Of a DNA stretch of 47,756 nucleotides, positions 1 to 8,071 are shown one piece after another. Position 1 is the stretch's first letter, and every line of letters starts with the position of its first letter. The notes under the pieces were generated by a model. It made no database searches. It had not been told where the DNA came from and was given only the letters and a program-made list of their open reading frames with translations. The stretch lies in the NCBI GenBank assembly GCA_944323845.1, contig CALUUA010000017.1, positions 1 to 47,756 on the forward strand, given 5' to 3'. Position numbers and translations under genes: made by a program. Origin of the DNA: an uncultured Bacteroidales bacterium (GTDB taxonomy: Bacteria; Bacteroidota; Bacteroidia; Bacteroidales; UBA932).

Positions 1-112
1 CAACTCCCGTTAGTGTTCCGGAGGCGGGTTCTGTCGAGCAACCTACTTTATGGTAAAATTTCTCCGGACAGCAGTGTTTTTTTTGAGATTGTTATTGTAT
101 TTTATTATTTAA

Positions 113-150
113 TTTTGGCAATATTTTTTGATATTTGCCGAAAATAAACT
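113..150. promoter_or_regulatory. Inverted-repeat element upstream of AbiE-like pair (copy 1)
   Basis: TTGGCAA (115-121) faces TTGCCGAA (135-142) across a 13-base AT spacer, followed by AAAATAAACT. It lies just upstream of the antitoxin start, where AbiEi-type antitoxins are known to bind inverted repeats and repress their own operon. A closely related copy lies after the toxin gene (1981-2025). An operator role is inference. No gene is seen in bases 1-165. Confidence 0.5.
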
Positions 151-165
151 TATTTTGCTGATAAG

Positions 166-888
166 ATGGAAAGCATAGTATCTCATATAATATCAAATGC
201 TGCTGGCAGAGTCTCGTTTTCAGTCAAAGACCTTATGAATGACCCATTCATAGTAAACAATAAAACGAGCGAAACGGTAGTAAAGAGTACTATATCCCGT
301 ATGGTGAAAGAAAAAAAGATTTCACGTATCGGGAGAGGGATATATTGTCTTACTGGGAAAAATGTTTTTTCTCCCATTCCAGATAAACTTGCCATAAGAA
401 CATACGAAGCAATCAGAAAATCATTTCCCCTCATAAAATTATGTGTTTATGAAGGACAATGGATATCACCATTGCTTCACCATCTTGCATCAAATCAGAT
501 ATTGTATATAGAAGTGGAAAAGGATGCAACAGAAGCGGTGTACCATTTTTTGCAGAATCTGGATTTGAAACTACGAGTGTATTACGAGCCTGACGCAGAG
601 ATTATGGACAAGTATGTAGATATGAATGAAGCAGGAATTATAATTAAGTCCCTGATTTCAGAAGCTCCTACACTTAAAGCAGGGAACATTCGTATCTCGT
701 CGTTGGAAAAATTATTGGTTGACATATATGTGGACCCTGACTTCTTTTACCTGCAGGGGGGAGAATACTTCTATATTATAGAAAATGCCCAGGCTCTCTA
801 CCACATTAATCAGAGTACGTTGCTACGTTATGCCTCCCGAAGAGGAGTCAGGGATGAATTGGAAAAAATTATTGCAGATACGAAATGA
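166..888 (+). CDS. AbiEi-like type IV antitoxin / transcriptional regulator
   Basis: A 240-residue protein with an N-terminal winged-helix region (about residues 1-65, including a stretch typical of wHTH wings, RIGRGIYCLTG) followed by a longer C-terminal domain. This arrangement is that of AbiEi-family antitoxins, which repress their own operon and counteract the AbiEii nucleotidyltransferase. The stop overlaps the next start by four bases (ATGA), so the two genes are translationally coupled, as expected of a type IV toxin-antitoxin pair. The gene is AT-rich compared with the glycan genes further right, which suggests horizontal transfer. Family assignment rests on the partner and the wHTH-like N-terminus; the C-terminal domain was not matched to a specific family. 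Confidence 0.75.
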   Translation: MESIVSHIISNAAGRVSFSVKDLMNDPFIVNNKTSETVVKSTISRMVKEKKISRIGRGIYCLTGKNVFSPIPDKLAIRTYEAIRKSFPLIKLCVYEGQWISPLLHHLASNQILYIEVEKDATEAVYHFLQNLDLKLRVYYEPDAEIMDKYVDMNEAGIIIKSLISEAPTLKAGNIRISSLEKLLVDIYVDPDFFYLQGGEYFYIIENAQALYHINQSTLLRYASRRGVRDELEKIIADTK

Positions 889-1949
889 TTTCAGAACAGA
901 GTTATACGAAGGAATGGATAGATGCTTTAAGCAGAAAACTGGAATACAATGACAAGGCTTTGATTGAAAAGGTGATCAGGGCCTTGTCGTTGCTGGAACA
1001 TTTAGTGCAGATGGGATGTCCTCTGGTTTTTCGCGGAGGAACCTCCTTGATGTTGATATTAGGCGAATCCCTGCACAGGGCATCCATTGATATAGATATA
1101 ATTTGTCCACCAGGTACCGATATAGAGAAATATCTTGTGGAAATGGAGAGACATGGATTTGTCAATGAAAAACCGATTTCCATCGCTCATTCCATGAGAG
1201 ATCTTCCGGCGACGCATACTAAAGTCTATTATGAGATTTCTTATTCCAGTTCATCAAAACTGAAAGAATATATAAAACTTGATGTGCTTTATGATGAGTG
1301 TCCGTATTCTAAAGTATTGCAGACACCTATAGCAAGTCCTTTTCTGGCGACATATGGCGAGCCAGTCATGGTCAACGTTGCAACTAAAGAAGAAATGCTT
1401 GGTGATAAAATGACGGCATTTGCCCCGAATACAATAGGAATACCTTATTATAAAGGACAACGGGACTGTTTTGTGGAGATTATCAAACAATTGTATGATA
1501 TCAGCAGATTGTTTGAAAATGTGGAGGATTACTCTGCTGCATATAAAGCGTTCCTAAAAGTATCTGCTGCCGAAATGAAGTATAGAGGCCTGTCGGGGCA
1601 GTTGGACAAGTATTATGAAGATGTAAGGCAGACAGCTCTTTGCATAGCTACAAGAGGACAAGTCGGAAACGGTATATTCAGTCATTTGCAAAATGGAATT
1701 TTAAGGATAAAGCCATTTATGTATCAACAGAAATACTACATTGAAGATGCAATTCTGGATTCTTCCAGAGCAGCATATCTTGCAACATGCTTTGAAAAAG
1801 GTATAACAGCGGTTGAGAGATATTCCGGGAATCCGGCAGATGTTGCTGAAATCAAACTTTCGGACTCTGTGACCAATAAGTTAAATAAACTGAAAACAAT
1901 TGTTCCTGAGGCATATTATTATTGGGTTAAAACAAGTGCGTTGTTATAA
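885..1949 (+). CDS. AbiEii/AbiGii-type nucleotidyltransferase toxin
   Basis: A 354-residue protein with the nucleotidyltransferase signature of AbiEii toxins: FRGGTSLMLILGE near residues 49-61, then RASIDIDI near 65-72, which supplies the metal-binding aspartates. Members of this family transfer nucleotides to RNA targets and stop growth when not neutralised by AbiEi; in phage defence they act by abortive infection. The start overlaps the antitoxin stop by four bases. Length and motif order look intact, so the toxin is probably functional. The exact target cannot be read from the sequence. The gene is followed by a second copy of the inverted-repeat motif found before the antitoxin. Confidence 0.82.
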   Translation: MISEQSYTKEWIDALSRKLEYNDKALIEKVIRALSLLEHLVQMGCPLVFRGGTSLMLILGESLHRASIDIDIICPPGTDIEKYLVEMERHGFVNEKPISIAHSMRDLPATHTKVYYEISYSSSSKLKEYIKLDVLYDECPYSKVLQTPIASPFLATYGEPVMVNVATKEEMLGDKMTAFAPNTIGIPYYKGQRDCFVEIIKQLYDISRLFENVEDYSAAYKAFLKVSAAEMKYRGLSGQLDKYYEDVRQTALCIATRGQVGNGIFSHLQNGILRIKPFMYQQKYYIEDAILDSSRAAYLATCFEKGITAVERYSGNPADVAEIKLSDSVTNKLNKLKTIVPEAYYYWVKTSALL

Positions 1950-1980
1950 AGATCGCATGAAATAGTGTTAGAATAAGTAA

Positions 1981-2025
1981 TGTTTATTTTTGGCAAAATT
2001 TTCAAATTATTGCCGAAAATAAACT
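1981..2025. repeat. Inverted-repeat element downstream of AbiE-like pair (copy 2)
   Basis: TGTTTATTTTTGGCAA (1981-1996) pairs with TTGCCGAAAATAAACT (2010-2025) with two mismatches across 13 bases. The right arm, through AAATAAACT, is the same as the right arm of the element at 135-150, so the toxin-antitoxin pair sits between two related elements. It is not GC-rich and is not a convincing intrinsic terminator. Confidence 0.55.
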
Positions 2026-2098
2026 CAATATGCGTAGTCCCGTATATGCTTTGCCTTTTGAGGCATTGCCTCAACCGGGCGGTTGACGTTGCTCAAAA

Positions 2099-2806
2099 AT
2101 GGTTCCGGTGATGCAGCAGATATTCGTCTACGGGAAAGAGACGATTCCCTACAGCGTGCTCTTTTCCGCCCGCCGGACACTCGGAATCAAGGTATATCCA
2201 TCCGGTGAGGTCGTTCTGCCGGCTCCGGAAGGGACGCCGGAAGATGTCATCGAGCAGAAACTCCACAAACGGGCGCCGTGGATTCTTCGGCAGCAGGCCT
2301 ATTTCAAGGATTTCGGAATTCGGAGTCCGGAAAAACGGTATGTCAGCGGAGAGTCGCACTACTATCTGGGAAAGCAGTTCCTGCTCCGGGTGTTGGAAGG
2401 AAAAACTAACAGCGTCCGTTACAAAGGTCGCTGCTTCGAGGTGGTATGCACCTCCCCGGACAGGGCCCGGGAGTTGATGAAATCCTGGTACCGCGAACAC
2501 GCCAAACTCAAGTTCGCGGAATATGCGGAGCCCATCATCGCCCGATTTGCGCGATATGGCGTTGCACCGTCTTCACTCTATGTTCAGGAAATGGAAAACC
2601 GTTGGGGCAGCTGCACCCCCAAAGGGAAAATTATCCTGAATACGGAATTGATCAAGGCGCCGCGACCCTGTATTGAATATGTTATTACGCATGAGATGTG
2701 TCATCTGCTGCATCCCGACCATACAGCAGCCTTCTTTACCCTGCTCGAAATCGAGATGCCCGACTGGCGGCGTTGGAAAGACAGGTTGGAGCGATTCATG
2801 ATGTAA
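2099..2806 (+). CDS. YgjP/WLM-type M48-family metallopeptidase (DUF45)
   Basis: A 235-residue cytosolic protein with no signal peptide or membrane segment. Near the C-terminus it carries THEMCHLLHPDHTAAFF; the HExxH zinc motif is H198-E-M-C-H202, followed by the spaced histidine and the W-containing tail usual in YgjP-like proteins. The upstream RWGSCTPKGKIILN-type segment is another family hallmark. These proteins are predicted zinc proteases, often found beside restriction-modification or other defence genes; their substrates are mostly unknown. An alternative in-frame ATG lies at 2111. Two small palindromes (2058-2074 and 2072-2085) lie in the leader. The gene is richer in GC than its neighbours on both sides. 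Confidence 0.85.
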   Translation: MVPVMQQIFVYGKETIPYSVLFSARRTLGIKVYPSGEVVLPAPEGTPEDVIEQKLHKRAPWILRQQAYFKDFGIRSPEKRYVSGESHYYLGKQFLLRVLEGKTNSVRYKGRCFEVVCTSPDRARELMKSWYREHAKLKFAEYAEPIIARFARYGVAPSSLYVQEMENRWGSCTPKGKIILNTELIKAPRPCIEYVITHEMCHLLHPDHTAAFFTLLEIEMPDWRRWKDRLERFMM

Positions 2807-2903
2807 TCCAATCAATTTTTTTATTATATGGTAATTTAAGAAGTCCATATCATCGTGTTTTATAATAAACAGAGACTTTGTTTGCTGTGTTTTCATTTGA
2901 TTA

Positions 2904-3719
2904 TTATACAGTTAGTTCTATGAGATCCTGATATCGTTTGAATAGATTTATGAATATAGTGTCTATCAATACTAGAATAGCGAAATATATAAAATAGTTT
3001 TCATAACAATATTTCAAATTTGACATCATCGTGAATGTGGGTAAATTCTGTTGATATGATGTTGTGTTATGGGCACATCGATTTCGATGCCGATAGAGCA
3101 AACTATATATTTCATGTAGATTTAATAAATTATCACATTTGCGAACATTACTTTTCTTATCAAACTTAGGGCATTTATCACATGTTGAAAATATTCTGCG
3201 TTCATCGTTTTTATTGTTTGCAGATAATGATCCAACAATGAAACAATCTGGAGTCAATGATTTAAATATGAGCTTATATTCGTTATACTCACGCGACCTA
3301 ATTTGAGACAAACTACTTTTTTCAAATATATCGTCAAGATCTGCGACTATATTCGACAAAATAGCATTTTTATCGAAAAAAGTATCAATATGAAAGGCTG
3401 GATCTATTTTAGTTATTTGGTCTAATAAATCTTTGTAAATCTTGTTTTTTTCATCATAGCAAGAGCATTCTCCATATGGTTTCTGATTATATCGAAGATA
3501 GCGATAGTTGTAATCGTTAGAAGCCAATTCCCATACGATGCATTTCATTTTTTGTTCTTGAGCTCCAGTCATTTTTAGAAAAATTGAATGCAAAATGTAA
3601 TCGTTAACGGAATAGGTTTCAATTCCGTTCCCTATAGCAGTACTGGCAACAACAGCCTCTCTTAATATTATAGATATAGGGGTTTCTATAAATTTCAATT
3701 GGTTATTCTGCAATGACAT
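2904..3719 (-). CDS. HEPN-type protein, partner of DUF262 gene
   Basis: A 271-residue, very AT-rich gene whose start overlaps the end of the DUF262 gene by 17 bases, so the two form one transcript. The protein has no signal peptide. It contains RHRNRCAHN: R212-x4-H217 is the RX4H motif that forms the nuclease centre of HEPN domains. Upstream is a cysteine cluster (FSTCDKCPKFD and RKCDN) that could bind zinc. HEPN proteins are typically RNases in toxin-antitoxin and anti-phage systems. The helical, hydrophobic C-terminus (YFIYFAILVLIDTIFINLF) would pack against the HEPN core, though a membrane segment cannot be excluded. The specific family was not identified; the HEPN call rests on this motif, predicted helicity and context. 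Confidence 0.55.
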   Translation of the reverse strand: MSLQNNQLKFIETPISIILREAVVASTAIGNGIETYSVNDYILHSIFLKMTGAQEQKMKCIVWELASNDYNYRYLRYNQKPYGECSCYDEKNKIYKDLLDQITKIDPAFHIDTFFDKNAILSNIVADLDDIFEKSSLSQIRSREYNEYKLIFKSLTPDCFIVGSLSANNKNDERRIFSTCDKCPKFDKKSNVRKCDNLLNLHEIYSLLYRHRNRCAHNTTSYQQNLPTFTMMSNLKYCYENYFIYFAILVLIDTIFINLFKRYQDLIELTV

Positions 3720-4908
3720 AACGCGAATATATATTTATGGAATCGACAACACGCGGACGCATATATTTAAAAGCATTGGGAGATCTTTTATGGGAATCAT
3801 CTGACTTATAATCGTTTATTTGTGTAGATAGTTCCCTTTTTAAATCATTAATATGTTCTGAATTTAACTTCTTTGATTCGAATACAATTTGATATATTAG
3901 TCCAAACAAATAGACATCCATATCAATTATTGATGAAAATGGAGATTTTGTTGACAGGTCTAATAATCTAATGCTTTCAGAAAGTCTTTCCAATTTTGGT
4001 TGGTAGTTTTTATCAGGAAAAATGGTATTGAAATCTTTGAAAATGGATATTGTCAGTTCACCTAATACGGAGTAAATATATTGTTCGTAATAACCTTCCA
4101 TATTGGAACGATAACCCTTAGCTAATTTAGTTTCATTGCCATCTTGCCGGTATTGTGAAAGAATAGACATGTACCTTACGAAATCGAGAGGTATTTCTAT
4201 ATTAGAGCCCATTGTTTTCAATTTGATTTCTTTGCAAAAACTGGGATTGAAAAAATCCGGCATTTCACTGTTAAAATAGTAGAGTGCTTCTCGGCTTTCC
4301 TGTGCCAATAATGCTTGTCCCCCAATATTGATATTTCGAAAGGCTGTTGAATAAAATTTTTGTTGTTGTATCGTTTCGTCCTCTTGAGGAACAATGTATG
4401 AGAATCCTAAATATCGCTTTTCAAAAAAAATTTCGGGCAACTTTTTATTCAAATTCTTATAATTCCCCGGGATTAATTTTGATTCAATTTCAGATTTGCT
4501 TTTCCCTTTCTCGGTCAATTTTTGAAAAGTCCAATCCAGTATATCATCTAATTCTCCACCATATTCGTCAATTTCATCACCTTCAGCCAGACGTCCCATA
4601 GTTAGTTCTTCATTTTTTGCTTTAAATGTTGCAGCGTCTGGCATTAAGTCTAAATATGCTAACAACAGTGTCGTTAAGCGCTGTTGTCCATCCAATATTA
4701 GATTTTGTGTAACACCATCTTTTTTAAAAAGGCCTATAGTAATTGGTGGTACAAATTCTTTATTGGTGAATGCATTAATTAGACCCAAAACCTTTGTTTC
4801 GGTCCATACAAAATTCCGTTGATACGGCGGAAGGACTATATTACCTTTCAGCATTAACTCAATCCAATGTCTAAGGGTATATTCCCCGTAATAGATTTTA
4901 GCCTCCAT
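3703..4908 (-). CDS. DUF262 (GmrSD N-terminal-like) protein
   Basis: A 401-residue protein opening with the DUF262 signature: LPPYQRNFVW (26-35) and DGQQRLTTL (73-81). DUF262 has a ParB/sulfiredoxin-like nuclease or NTPase fold and forms the N-terminal half of GmrSD, a type IV enzyme that cleaves modified phage DNA. The DUF1524 HNH domain found in GmrSD is not visible in the C-terminal half, so this is a single-domain member whose effector may be the HEPN protein encoded immediately downstream. The start ATG (4908-4906) is the last part of a 15-bp inverted repeat. Composition is markedly AT-rich, consistent with acquisition by transfer. Confidence 0.85.
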   Translation of the reverse strand: MEAKIYYGEYTLRHWIELMLKGNIVLPPYQRNFVWTETKVLGLINAFTNKEFVPPITIGLFKKDGVTQNLILDGQQRLTTLLLAYLDLMPDAATFKAKNEELTMGRLAEGDEIDEYGGELDDILDWTFQKLTEKGKSKSEIESKLIPGNYKNLNKKLPEIFFEKRYLGFSYIVPQEDETIQQQKFYSTAFRNINIGGQALLAQESREALYYFNSEMPDFFNPSFCKEIKLKTMGSNIEIPLDFVRYMSILSQYRQDGNETKLAKGYRSNMEGYYEQYIYSVLGELTISIFKDFNTIFPDKNYQPKLERLSESIRLLDLSTKSPFSSIIDMDVYLFGLIYQIVFESKKLNSEHINDLKRELSTQINDYKSDDSHKRSPNAFKYMRPRVVDSINIYSRYVIAE

Positions 4909-4969
4909 AATTATTGGTTAATATTGTATTTGGGTTTGTAATCATAGTTCTAAGTTAGCCAATAATTAT
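4907..4969 (-). promoter_or_regulatory. 15-bp inverted repeat overlapping the DUF262 start codon
   Basis: ATAATTATTGGTTAA (4907-4921) and TTAGCCAATAATTAT (4955-4969) are inverted copies with one mismatch, separated by 33 bases. In the minus-strand transcript the 3' arm runs into the AUG, so pairing would occlude initiation; as DNA it could be an operator. Both roles are inference. The rest of 4970-5194 is AT-rich and without a supportable gene; a short CACCG/CGGTG hairpin lies at 5063-5079. Confidence 0.5.
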
Positions 4970-5194
4970 TTCAACAACGAATTTTGTGGAAAAAATCCAA
5001 AATTATGATAGATAAAGGTGCATATTTAATTTGTTTTCCCACCATTTCCTCCCATCGCCTCACACCGCCTCAGACGGTGCGGTTTGTTTGTGCAAATTTC
5101 ATCGGGATTTGACTAATAGTTTGAAATTCAATAAGCAATCAATTCTTCAACGAGGAAGAGTATTAGTGCGTTTTTAAGTACGGAATTAACTATT

Positions 5195-5229
5195 AAATCC
5201 CTGTCAATCAATTAGATTGGCGGGGATTT
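5195..5229 (-). terminator. Hairpin at end of the alkylation-repair operon
   Basis: AAATCCCTGTCAATC (5195-5209) pairs with GATTGGCGGGGATTT (5215-5229) with one mismatch and one G-U type pair, around a 5-base loop. It lies about 85 bases past the end of the ada remnant on the minus strand, where a terminator is expected. The T-tract is weak. Confidence 0.55.
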
Positions 5230-5314
5230 GATTTGTTCGGTCACGGCGTTTTACCGCTTCAAATGGCATGCTTTGTTGGGATAAAATACATTTTTCGGAG
5301 GACAAATCGAGATT

Positions 5315-5949
5315 TTATTGGTCAGAATTTGAATTTATTCTATGCTGCTCCTTCTTTGCGGCTTCCCATCCGATAATGGCGGTCTTACGGACGTCGCCCC
5401 AATGGTAATTGCCCAACTCGCAGGTGGAACGGATGACGCGATGGCAGGGAATCAGGAGAGCTACGGGATTTTCGCCCACGGCAGTCCCTACCGCCCGGCA
5501 AGCCTTCGGGTGATTGATACCGGCAGCGATGTCGCCGTAGGTGGTCAGTCCGCCCATCGGGATTTTGAGCAATGCTTCTCATACTGCAGGCCGGATGATT
5601 GTCCGTAAATTCCAAACAGCAGATGCTTTTATCGGTGGACGCCACGAAGATTTCCCCGAAAGGGCTTTCCGCGAAGCTGTAATGGATGGTCAGGTCTTCC
5701 CCTCCGTTCTTGTATTCGCCGGGCGTCATCCCTTCGATGTTGACGAACAGGTCGTAAAGCCTGCTTGTGCCCGAAAGTCCAACTTCACACGCCGTGTCGA
5801 ACAACGATGCGTGCGTCTCTTGCAGGATACGTTTGGCATATTCCACGTTCAGGTATTGCAGAAAATGTTTGGGAGATGTTCCTGCCGTTTTCCTTGATGA
5901 AACGGATGGCTGATGCTATGCGCTCATAGTTCAGTTGCTGTCCGGTCAT
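5315..5949 (-). pseudogene. ada: ada-like gene, broken by two internal deletions
   Basis: Three segments of one Ada-type protein (AraC HTH plus methyltransferase) lie in order but in different frames. The first starts at 5949 ([21 protein letters not shown]) and is lost after about 20 residues. The second resumes near 5886 in another frame with GTSPKHFLQYLNVEYAKRIL and the second HTH, then fails after FTDNHP near 5608. The third (5315-5572 frame) carries TTYGDIAAGI and the PCHRVIRS active-site segment. The missing material is most of the first HTH and the linker/N-part of the methyltransferase domain. The start overlaps the ogt stop (ATGA), so it was the last gene of the repair operon. It cannot make the full activator; the last segment alone is unlikely to work. 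Confidence 0.85.
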
Positions 5950-6476
5950 TCGTCAGAAAGGTTATTATGCTGAGTGGTTTCCAGATCCAATAACAGCTTC
6001 TTGGCGGCAAGACCTCCGCCATATCCCGTAAGCGAATGGTCGCTGCCGATGACCCGATGACAAGGTGCAATGATGGAAATGGCATTGGCTCCGTTGGCAT
6101 TGGCCACCGCACGGACAGCCTTAGGCATGCCAATCATCCGGGCGAGCTCACCGTAAGAGACCGTCTTCCCGTAAGGAATTTCCAGCAGTTTGTTCCATAC
6201 CTTCTTCTGAAAGTCTGTACCGACAAACAGCAAAGGGATGGTAAAGTTTTTCCGTTTCCCGGCAAAGTATTCATCCAATTGCCGCACAGTCTCAGACAGG
6301 ACGTCAGAGGTCGTTTCTTTGTAATCGGCATGGAGGGTTTTCTGCAACCTCCTGACCACCCTGCCGTGGTGCTTTTCTATCGTCCAGTCGCAAAGACAGA
6401 GATTGTCTTCATACGAACCGAGAAGCAATTCTCCGCAGGGCGATTGGTAGCGTTGTATGTATATGGTATTTTTCAT
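5946..6476 (-). CDS. ogt: Methylated-DNA--protein-cysteine S-methyltransferase
   Basis: A 176-residue suicide repair protein that removes methyl groups from O6-methylguanine and O4-methylthymine. The active-site motif APCHRVIGS is intact with C139 as the acceptor; the upstream [16 protein letters not shown] and [10 protein letters not shown] segments form the DNA-binding helix and arginine finger. Length is usual for Ogt without the Ada zinc domain. The start overlaps alkA by four bases and the stop overlaps the ada remnant, so alkA-ogt-ada were one operon. With ada broken, this is the only intact alkyltransferase in the window. Confidence 0.95.
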   Translation of the reverse strand: MKNTIYIQRYQSPCGELLLGSYEDNLCLCDWTIEKHHGRVVRRLQKTLHADYKETTSDVLSETVRQLDEYFAGKRKNFTIPLLFVGTDFQKKVWNKLLEIPYGKTVSYGELARMIGMPKAVRAVANANGANAISIIAPCHRVIGSDHSLTGYGGGLAAKKLLLDLETTQHNNLSDE

Positions 6477-7138
6477 TTCTCCCTTTTCTTTGGTGCTTGC
6501 TTTTTAGGTGCGTAATCCTTCATTCCTTCAATGGCACCGCCTGCCACTGCCCATAGGTAGAGGCTTGCGACACTGTTGTACGGTGAGAAACGGTGCCGGT
6601 ATTTCTCGAACAGTTCACGGGTGATTTTCCGATGATGGTAGACCATGCGCAATCCCCGTTGTATGGCCAAGTCGCCGAAACTGAGAATGTCCGGGCGTTG
6701 CATGGAGAACAGCATCAGCATCTCCGCACTCCATACGCCGATACCGTCCAGTTCCGAGAGCCGGGCGCAGACCTCATCGTCACTCATCGTATAAAGTGCC
6801 TGAATATCGAATGTCCCGTCCATCACTTTTCGCGTGGCATTGCGGATATAAGCCGTTTTCCTAAACGAAATGCCGAAGCCTTGCAACTCCTCCACGGAAA
6901 GGCGGTCGATGGCCTCGGGCGTTACTTGCCCCAAGGTATTCTCTATCCGCCTCCAAATCGTTTCATGCGCTTTGGTGGAGATCTGTTGTCCTACGATGGA
7001 GTGGACCAAGGCGGCGAAAAGGTCGGGAATGACTCGCCTTTCCACCTTGCCAATCCGGTCGATGACTTCCGCCAACCGCTTGTCAGCCTGTTTCAGATAG
7101 GCTATCTCCGTTTCGCCATATTGAAAGAAGTTCTCCAT
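6473..7138 (-). CDS. alkA: DNA-3-methyladenine glycosylase II (HhH-GPD)
   Basis: A 221-residue base-excision glycosylase. The HhH motif [11 protein letters not shown] (130-140) and the catalytic aspartate D156 in [14 protein letters not shown] are present; [12 protein letters not shown] (50-61) is the usual N-terminal signature. It flips out and removes alkylated purines such as 3-methyladenine. It lacks the N-terminal TBP-like domain of E. coli AlkA, as is common for the short form. Its start lies six bases after the stop of the frameshifted monooxygenase-like gene, and its stop overlaps ogt, consistent with one alkylation-damage operon. Confidence 0.94.
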   Translation of the reverse strand: MENFFQYGETEIAYLKQADKRLAEVIDRIGKVERRVIPDLFAALVHSIVGQQISTKAHETIWRRIENTLGQVTPEAIDRLSVEELQGFGISFRKTAYIRNATRKVMDGTFDIQALYTMSDDEVCARLSELDGIGVWSAEMLMLFSMQRPDILSFGDLAIQRGLRMVYHHRKITRELFEKYRHRFSPYNSVASLYLWAVAGGAIEGMKDYAPKKQAPKKREK

Positions 7139-7144
7139 CCGGTT

Positions 7145-7797
7145 TTATTTTATTCCCAAGAATTGGTTTGAATCTGCCGGAGCCTCCTTACGGTCATCCT
7201 GTGTGTATTCACGGATGATGGTTGTCACAGAGATATGGTAATACTCGAAAAGGCATCATGCCCTTTCTTCTGGCTGCCCCGGTGGTTGATTTGGTTGCGC
7301 CATGCAGCGGCTGCTTCCTCATTCTCCCATACCGAAAGGCTTAACAACTTGCCTTCCTCGTTCAAACTGGCGAACCGCTCCACACGGATGAACCCCGGCA
7401 TCTTTGCCAACTCGGTTTTCAATGCCGCAGCCAGTTTGAGATATTCCTCTTTCCCCTCCGTTTTGGGCTTCACTTCAAACAGGACAGCAACCTTGGGAGA
7501 TTCACCCGAAACACCTGACATTCTGTTCAGTTCATCAAGGCTCATGGTATTGTCGTAAATGCCCGCACATACCGTATAACGGAGACCGGGAACAGGGTAA
7601 ATATACGAAATTTTGCGTACTCCTTCTGTTGAACCCGGTTTCGGACATACAAACTCTATCCAACCTCCGCCTCGCATAGCCCCATCGCACAACTCTATGC
7701 CATAATGTTTCCCTGCCCAATCCAGATGCTCACGGATATTGCCGCCATTGCGCTCTTGACAATTCGCATGCGAAGATACGGAAAATGAGATGAAAAG
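7145..7797 (-). pseudogene. Cache-domain fragment fused to antibiotic-biosynthesis-monooxygenase (ABM) domain, frameshifted
   Basis: Reading leftwards from an in-frame stop near 7800, the frame shows a Cache-like sensor tail (REHLDWAGKHYGIELCDG, GGGWIEFVCPKPG, GIYDN) and then an ABM domain (PKVAVLFEVKPK, MPGFIRVERF, LLSLSVWENEEAAAAWRNQ). After KKGHDA the frame stops early at 7225. The neighbouring frame continues the ABM C-terminus (LFEYYHISVTTIIREYTQD, ending FLGIK) to a stop at 7145, six bases before alkA. A single missing base in the short G run near 7248-7252 would explain this. No good ATG starts the Cache part, so the N-terminus is missing. ABM proteins oxidise or bind small aromatics; a role here is not known. 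ATGs at 7677 and 7558 could start a shortened ABM protein. Confidence 0.7.
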
Positions 7798-8002
7798 CTA
7801 TCTGTTTTTACACAAATATGAGCCAAATACCCCGCTTGCCTTTCGGCAATGGGTGGAGTGCCTCTCAATCTGCAATCAGGCGGGGAGAGTTTGTCCAAAT
7901 GAATGAGACTGTTAAGTTTTTAATAATTAGTGTCGATATCAATTGAGTAAACATTAGACTATAGATCCTAGGTGAGTATAAGACATAATATTAATCTTTA
8001 CC

Positions 8003-8042
8003 AAAGTATTTCTTACTGGCACTTTCAGTAGGGAAATACTTT
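8003..8042. promoter_or_regulatory. Inverted repeat upstream of the serine invertase
   Basis: AAAGTATTTCTTACTG (8003-8018) and CAGTAGGGAAATACTTT (8026-8042) are inverted copies with a 7-base spacer and one or two mismatches. The element ends 29 bases before the invertase ATG. It may be a crossover half-site pair, an operator or a leader hairpin. Apart from it, 7800-8071 shows no gene. Confidence 0.5.
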
Positions 8043-8071
8043 AGTTGTTTAATTCTATTAAAATTTGAATT

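Noticed and set aside
7695..7898. 67-residue minus-strand frame next to the Cache remnant
   Set aside because: It overlaps the Cache segment in another frame and shows no domain.
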